Shown here piece by piece: positions 60,515 to 64,000 of a stretch of 64,000 bases of DNA. The first letter of the stretch is position 1; each line of letters starts with the position of its first letter. The DNA is taken from positions 62,001 through 126,000 of the forward strand of contig NZ_JABWCS010000221.1 of NCBI RefSeq assembly GCF_013359945.1. Direction: 5' to 3'. Under the pieces are notes generated by a model. That model saw only the letters and a program-made list of their open reading frames with translations, was not told the origin of the DNA and ran no database searches. A program made the position numbers and the translations under genes. Source of the stretch: Paenibacillus agri (GTDB lineage Bacteria; Bacillota; Bacilli; Paenibacillales; Paenibacillaceae).

Positions 60515-61021
60515 TTATTTTCGAACCGAAAGAATGAACTTCTCCAGCGGTCCTGTATCGGTAATAATCCCATTGCATTTATCGTTGTCCATACAGACGT
60601 ATTGACCAACCGCAGAATAATTATCCGGCGAAGCGTTCGCAGGTTTGGTCTTGACCTAGAAGAAAGCAAGCTCTTGATGCCGGTTGCAGAACAGGCAATA
60701 CCCGCTCTTATGTGTCGGCGTAATTCTTCCCTCAATCCCAATGAACTGCCCTTCGAATGGATATATAATGAATAATTTATTCGAAGCAATATCTACCCAA
60801 CTCAGATACGTCACTAATCGAAAGTCGATGGATGAGAGATCAGGTACTTTTAGCTTCTTAGTCTTAGGGAACAACTTCTGAATTTGTTTTAGCGTAATCG
60901 TCGGATATGGTTCTAGGTAAGGCTCTAGTGCGCTGACATATCTCTGGAAATCATAGCCCGACTCCAAGGTCGAGATTTGTTCCAGCAACTGCTGAATGGT
61001 GTATTCATAGCTTCCAGCCCT
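60515..61021 (-). pseudogene. FusB-like EF-G-binding protein, N-terminally truncated, amber codon
   Basis: The frame (read on the minus strand) is open from 61021, encodes EYTIQQLLEQISTLESGYDFQRYVSALEPYLEPYPTITLKQIQKLFPKTKKLKVPDLSSIDF and SGYCLFCNRHQELAFF, hits TAG at 60656-60658, and continues in the same frame as VKTKPANASPDNYSAVGQYVCMDNDKCNGIITDTGPLEKFILSVRK to TAA 60515. That C-terminus supplies the second Cys pair of the treble-clef zinc finger. The N-terminal helical bundle (about 80 residues) is missing behind a TAA at 61022. FusB proteins rescue EF-G from fusidic acid and help ribosome recycling. The sense codon at the TAG was probably Leu or Val. Confidence 0.82.
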
Positions 61022-61045
61022 TTATTTGTAATGGAAAATAATAAG

Positions 61046-61146
61046 GTGCAAAGCCCATTATTAGAAACGATAATGTTAAGTTTGGGCGATGAAATCTGTT
61101 CTATCGCACCTCACACAAAGTATCGCCCTAGTATTAGGCTTTGCAC
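61046..61146. repeat. MITE-like element, 101 bp, with inverted ends
   Basis: GTGCAAAGCC at 61046 and GGCTTTGCAC at 61137-61146 are inverted copies, extended to about 19 bp with three mismatches. A second inverted pair, GGGCGAT (61084) and ATCGCCC (about 61122), lies inside. No coding frame. It lies just outside the truncated end of the FusB relic. Confidence 0.55.
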
Positions 61147-61248
61147 AATATTAAAAGCTTTTGATACTTCAGCAGTCACTATGGCGGTAATCACTAGCGC
61201 TGAATAGCCCGAGCAATGGGGAAGGCATCGTCCGAAGCATAGCATAAC

Positions 61249-61293
61249 AAGAGGCTCGTAAACCTGCTTTTGCAGACGTTTACGAGCCTCTTT
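61249..61293 (-). terminator. Terminator of the beta-mannosidase gene
   Basis: A perfect 13-bp stem GAGGCTCGTAAAC/GTTTACGAGCCTC with a 14-nt loop, 10 bp after the gene stop. Confidence 0.85.
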
Positions 61294-61300
61294 ATGATTG

Positions 61301-63769
61301 TTATTCAAATGTATCGAACAAACTACGAACGGTAAGCTGCTCTTTAAAGGCTTCCAGTGTAAGCTGCTCTGACAGGCTATCTTTCAGGACGGTGACGGTT
61401 TTTGCGGCAGAAGCGGACAAGTCAAAGATGTTATCGCTCCAAAGGGAATCCGTATCACTTAAACTAAGCTCCACAAATTTGGCGAGCGACTCGCTCTTAA
61501 CTTCAACGATAAACTGATCTTCTGTCTCGGTGACAGAGGTGCTGATCTGTGGGTCCAGGTAATTAAAATGCTTGGATTTTACGAAAAGCACAGTTCCTCC
61601 GCTGACCGATTGACCGTCTACGATATAGTCGAATTCCAGGTAGCTTTCTCTCAGCTTCTGTTTGGTGTCCAGTACAGAACCGAAATCCAGGCTTGCGATC
61701 TCCTGGGTGGAAAGAGCATCAACAGATACCGCCAGCTCACCGCTCTGAATGAGTTCGGAACGGGTGTTCAGGAGACGCCAGCTTAGGTGTCCTGTGGTTT
61801 CGTTCAAGGTTTCGTTGGTCACATGCAGCGAGACAGTGGTTCCTTCTTCGCACGCGGAGGCCAGTACCGGAGCGAAGAATCTTTTAGCCGCGTAATGACC
61901 TGCTTTCCATCTGCCGAAATAGTCCAGACTGGACCAGGAAGCTACCGGCCAGATGTCATTCAGCTGCCAATAAATAGCGCCCATACATCTTCCGCGGTTT
62001 CTTCTCCAGTGCTCGATCCCATTGCGCATGCCTTCCGCCTGTATAAGCTGGGAGACATACAGCAGGTTATCGAAATCTTTCGGATATTTAAAATATTCGC
62101 TGATATAGTACAGAATCTTCTCATTGCCGGTTCCGTTCTTCTGGTGAGACTCCATGACGTAGGAGAAGATATTCCGGTCTTCTGGCAGTGTGAACGACTC
62201 CACAGTTTTTAGTGACGGGAAGGATTGCAGACCAAACTCCGACATGAAGCGCGGGAAAAGAGTTCTGAATTCGGTGATCGGCTTGCGTCCGTGCCAGACA
62301 TCCCAATAATGCATATCCCCAATGTTCTCGTTGTTCGGGTCATCGAAGTTACCCGTGGAGGAAGGGGATGACCGCCAGTAGAAGGTGTTTGGATCAAGCG
62401 ATTTGGACAACTCCGGCAAATACTCTTCAAATTGCTTAAGATAGTCTTGTTTCAGCTTTTCGCCGTACCGTTCTCCCCAGCCCCAATATGCCCAGGCATA
62501 TTCCAGCTCATTGTTGCCGCTCCACAGGCCGAGGGAGGCGTGGTGACGGATTCTTTTCATATTATCGATCGTTTCTAGCGTGATGCTGTCTTTGAACTCG
62601 TCGGTAAAATCGTAATTTCCACACGCATACATATGATCCTGCCACACAATCAAGCCATACTGGTCGCACAGATCATAGAAATAATCATCGGCATAATACC
62701 CGCCACCCCACACACGGATACAGTTGTAGTTAGCTTCCACACAGCTTTTAATCAATTTTTCTGTTTTTTCATAGTTGATCCGCCCGAAGACGTTATCTTC
62801 CGGGATATAGTTCGCGCCCATGGCGAAGATGCTTTTACCGTTGACTTCAAACTCGAAGGACTCGCCCCAAGTATCTTTGACTTGCTTGACAGTTAGCGTG
62901 CGAAGACCGATCGTAAGTGTTTTGTCATCAATGACTTTAGCACCGCTAGACAGTTCCACCTTTAAGGTATACAAAGGTTGACTGCCGAAATTGTTCGGCC
63001 ACCAGATTTGCGGGTCGGTAATTGCCAGAGCCAGTGAGGTCTGAGAAAGGTTGACGGCGGACACCTGTTCGTACACTTGCCCATCCGGGGATTCCAGAAC
63101 GGCCCGCAGGTGTAATTCGGCTTCCGACCAATGCTGAAGATCTACCTTGATGTCCAGATGGACCTTGTTCTCGCTATGTGTCTGGGTCACATATACATCA
63201 TCAATTCGCCCATTGTCATAGCCGTGAATGGTGATGTCCCGCCAAATCCCCGCATCGGGAATTTGCGGACCCCAATCCCAGCCGAACATACTGTGCGCCT
63301 TGCGGATATGGGAGATCCCTGGAACGGCATCCGCGCAGCTTGAGAGATGCTGTTCTTTTTCTTTTTCCAAAGCGTACAGGGTTGCCGATTGAATGAGGAC
63401 ATGGATCACATTGATCCCGGGAACGAGCACATCCTTTACGTCAATCTCATAGGTTCTGTGCATGTTATCCGCTTTCAAAACAAGCGTACCATTTATAGAA
63501 AGGTCACATAGGGTATCCAGCCCCTCGCAACGCAGCAGGACAACATCATGGTCCAGAAGATCTTTTTCCACGGAAAACTCTCTGGTGTATTCAAAATCGG
63601 ATTTGGACAGCTCCAGCGCGTCATATTCATTATCTCTGAAGAACGGGTCTTCCATTTGACCGGCCTGAAGTAAATCATTAAACACAGAGCCAGGAACGTT
63701 GCCGTTGATCCATTCCGAATCGTTCGTTTTTTTCATCTGCCATATACCGCTAAGTGTTAACAATTGCAT
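61301..63769 (-). CDS. Beta-mannosidase, glycoside hydrolase family 2
   Basis: An 822-residue cytoplasmic enzyme that removes terminal beta-mannose. The order of domains is GH2 sugar-binding jelly-roll (LSGIWQMKK...FSVEKDLLDHDVVLL, 1-180), immunoglobulin-like domain (about 190-290), and the TIM barrel (about 300-590). The acid/base Glu is in LWSGNNELEYAW; the nucleophile Glu is in MSEFGLQSFPS. FGWDWGPQIPDAGIW is the family's mannosidase signature. ATG 63769 has AGGTGG 7 bp upstream; ATG 63775 is too close. It is divergent from a gene that starts at 63958 and probably belongs to a mannan-use locus continuing right of the window. Confidence 0.93.
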   Translation of the reverse strand: MQLLTLSGIWQMKKTNDSEWINGNVPGSVFNDLLQAGQMEDPFFRDNEYDALELSKSDFEYTREFSVEKDLLDHDVVLLRCEGLDTLCDLSINGTLVLKADNMHRTYEIDVKDVLVPGINVIHVLIQSATLYALEKEKEQHLSSCADAVPGISHIRKAHSMFGWDWGPQIPDAGIWRDITIHGYDNGRIDDVYVTQTHSENKVHLDIKVDLQHWSEAELHLRAVLESPDGQVYEQVSAVNLSQTSLALAITDPQIWWPNNFGSQPLYTLKVELSSGAKVIDDKTLTIGLRTLTVKQVKDTWGESFEFEVNGKSIFAMGANYIPEDNVFGRINYEKTEKLIKSCVEANYNCIRVWGGGYYADDYFYDLCDQYGLIVWQDHMYACGNYDFTDEFKDSITLETIDNMKRIRHHASLGLWSGNNELEYAWAYWGWGERYGEKLKQDYLKQFEEYLPELSKSLDPNTFYWRSSPSSTGNFDDPNNENIGDMHYWDVWHGRKPITEFRTLFPRFMSEFGLQSFPSLKTVESFTLPEDRNIFSYVMESHQKNGTGNEKILYYISEYFKYPKDFDNLLYVSQLIQAEGMRNGIEHWRRNRGRCMGAIYWQLNDIWPVASWSSLDYFGRWKAGHYAAKRFFAPVLASACEEGTTVSLHVTNETLNETTGHLSWRLLNTRSELIQSGELAVSVDALSTQEIASLDFGSVLDTKQKLRESYLEFDYIVDGQSVSGGTVLFVKSKHFNYLDPQISTSVTETEDQFIVEVKSESLAKFVELSLSDTDSLWSDNIFDLSASAAKTVTVLKDSLSEQLTLEAFKEQLTVRSLFDTFE

Positions 63770-63957
63770 CTGCATTCCACCTGCTTTTTAAGAATTTTAT
63801 TGTGCTATATTGGTATATAGTATCAGCTGAATATCAGTATAGTCTTGTATTGTTTCATCTTTTTTTGTGCTATATTAACATAGGATTTAACAGGAGATTG
63901 AAGAACAGGCCGTTGGCCGGAGTTGACATCATATGAGGTGAGAAGAATTGACACAAG
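63770..63957. promoter_or_regulatory. Divergent promoter region with direct repeats
   Basis: TTGTGCTATATT occurs at 63800 and 63865, and TATCAG/GTATAG half-repeats lie between. It is a plausible shared operator for the mannosidase and the gene at 63958. Confidence 0.5.
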
Positions 63958-64000
63958 CGACCCTTTTAAAAGCCGAAACGCTGATTGACCCCCAGGTACA
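63958..64000 (+). CDS. Start of a gene cut by the window edge
   Basis: TTG 63958 has AGGTGAG 8 bp upstream, and the first 14 codons read TQATLLKAETLIDPQ without a stop. It is divergent from the mannosidase. A regulator (for example AraC or LacI type) would fit that position, but too little is visible for identification. Confidence 0.45.

Noticed and set aside
61025..61248. Plus-strand frame ending at 61205 as a gene
   Set aside because: It starts inside the FusB relic, has no ribosome site and lies across a palindromic element.

Overview
The window reads as chromosome of a low-GC-lineage, spore-forming Firmicute, most likely Paenibacillus or a close relative. Evidence: B. subtilis-type gene sets (class 2 PyrD, RelQ, DUF309, YhaO/YhaN, YkvI, Xpt, a YjcZ-like peptide), AraC regulators fused to a substrate-binding domain beside siderophore lipoproteins, an LplB/LplA/LplC-type sugar-uptake operon without its own ATPase, strong AGGAGG ribosome sites, and frequent GTG/TTG starts.

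Layout. 1-7.5 kb: housekeeping genes on the plus strand (DinB polymerase tail, ferredoxin, L,D-transpeptidase, PyrD, RelQ-DUF309, an RsmF-type rRNA methyltransferase and an RsuA-type pseudouridine synthase). 7.4-10.5 kb: a repeat-rich zone with three copies of the synthase gene 3' end, a 38-bp satellite, two clusters of about 27-bp palindromic repeats, a HAD phosphatase and a decayed methyltransferase. 10.5-21.3 kb: YjcZ-like peptide, a second RsmF paralogue, a glycosyltransferase, YhaO-YhaN, YkvI, Xpt and small conserved proteins. 21.4-32.4 kb: the first of three tRNA-Leu(CAG) genes and two iron-siderophore loci, each with a Btr-like AraC/binding-protein fusion, a Fur-box-like promoter and a lipoprotein; the second also has two FecCD permeases. 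An MFS/AraC divergent pair lies between them. 32.4-51.8 kb: accessory region with MarR, MATE, the second tRNA-Leu, HxlR and a quinone reductase, DedA with a methyltransferase, a GDPD/response regulator/kinase operon, WG-repeat protein, TetR, two genes under matching MerR-type promoters, NUDIX, an XRE-cupin regulator with a CynX/NimT transporter, an ArsR-rhodanese fusion and an amidotransferase. 51.8-64 kb: the third tRNA-Leu, then a seven-gene operon (HAD nucleotidase, LamG-phosphoesterase, DeoR regulator, permease-lipoprotein-permease, MATE), a broken FusB-type gene, a small inverted-repeat element and a GH2 beta-mannosidase.

The most striking general signal is gene decay. Seven pseudogenes occur in 64 kb, and five of them (methyltransferase, GNAT, MFS, metallo-beta-lactamase fold, NmrA-type) keep recognisable beginnings and ends but have lost the middle. 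The best candidates for something undescribed are the 52.2-60.5 kb operon, which pairs phosphate-releasing enzymes with a DeoR-controlled carbohydrate-type importer and an exporter; the RsuA 3'-end triplication beside a satellite array; and the mosaic tRNA-Leu cassettes, whose promoters abut a gene end in one case and a broken gene in another. All functional calls come from reading the sequence and recalled family features; no search was run.
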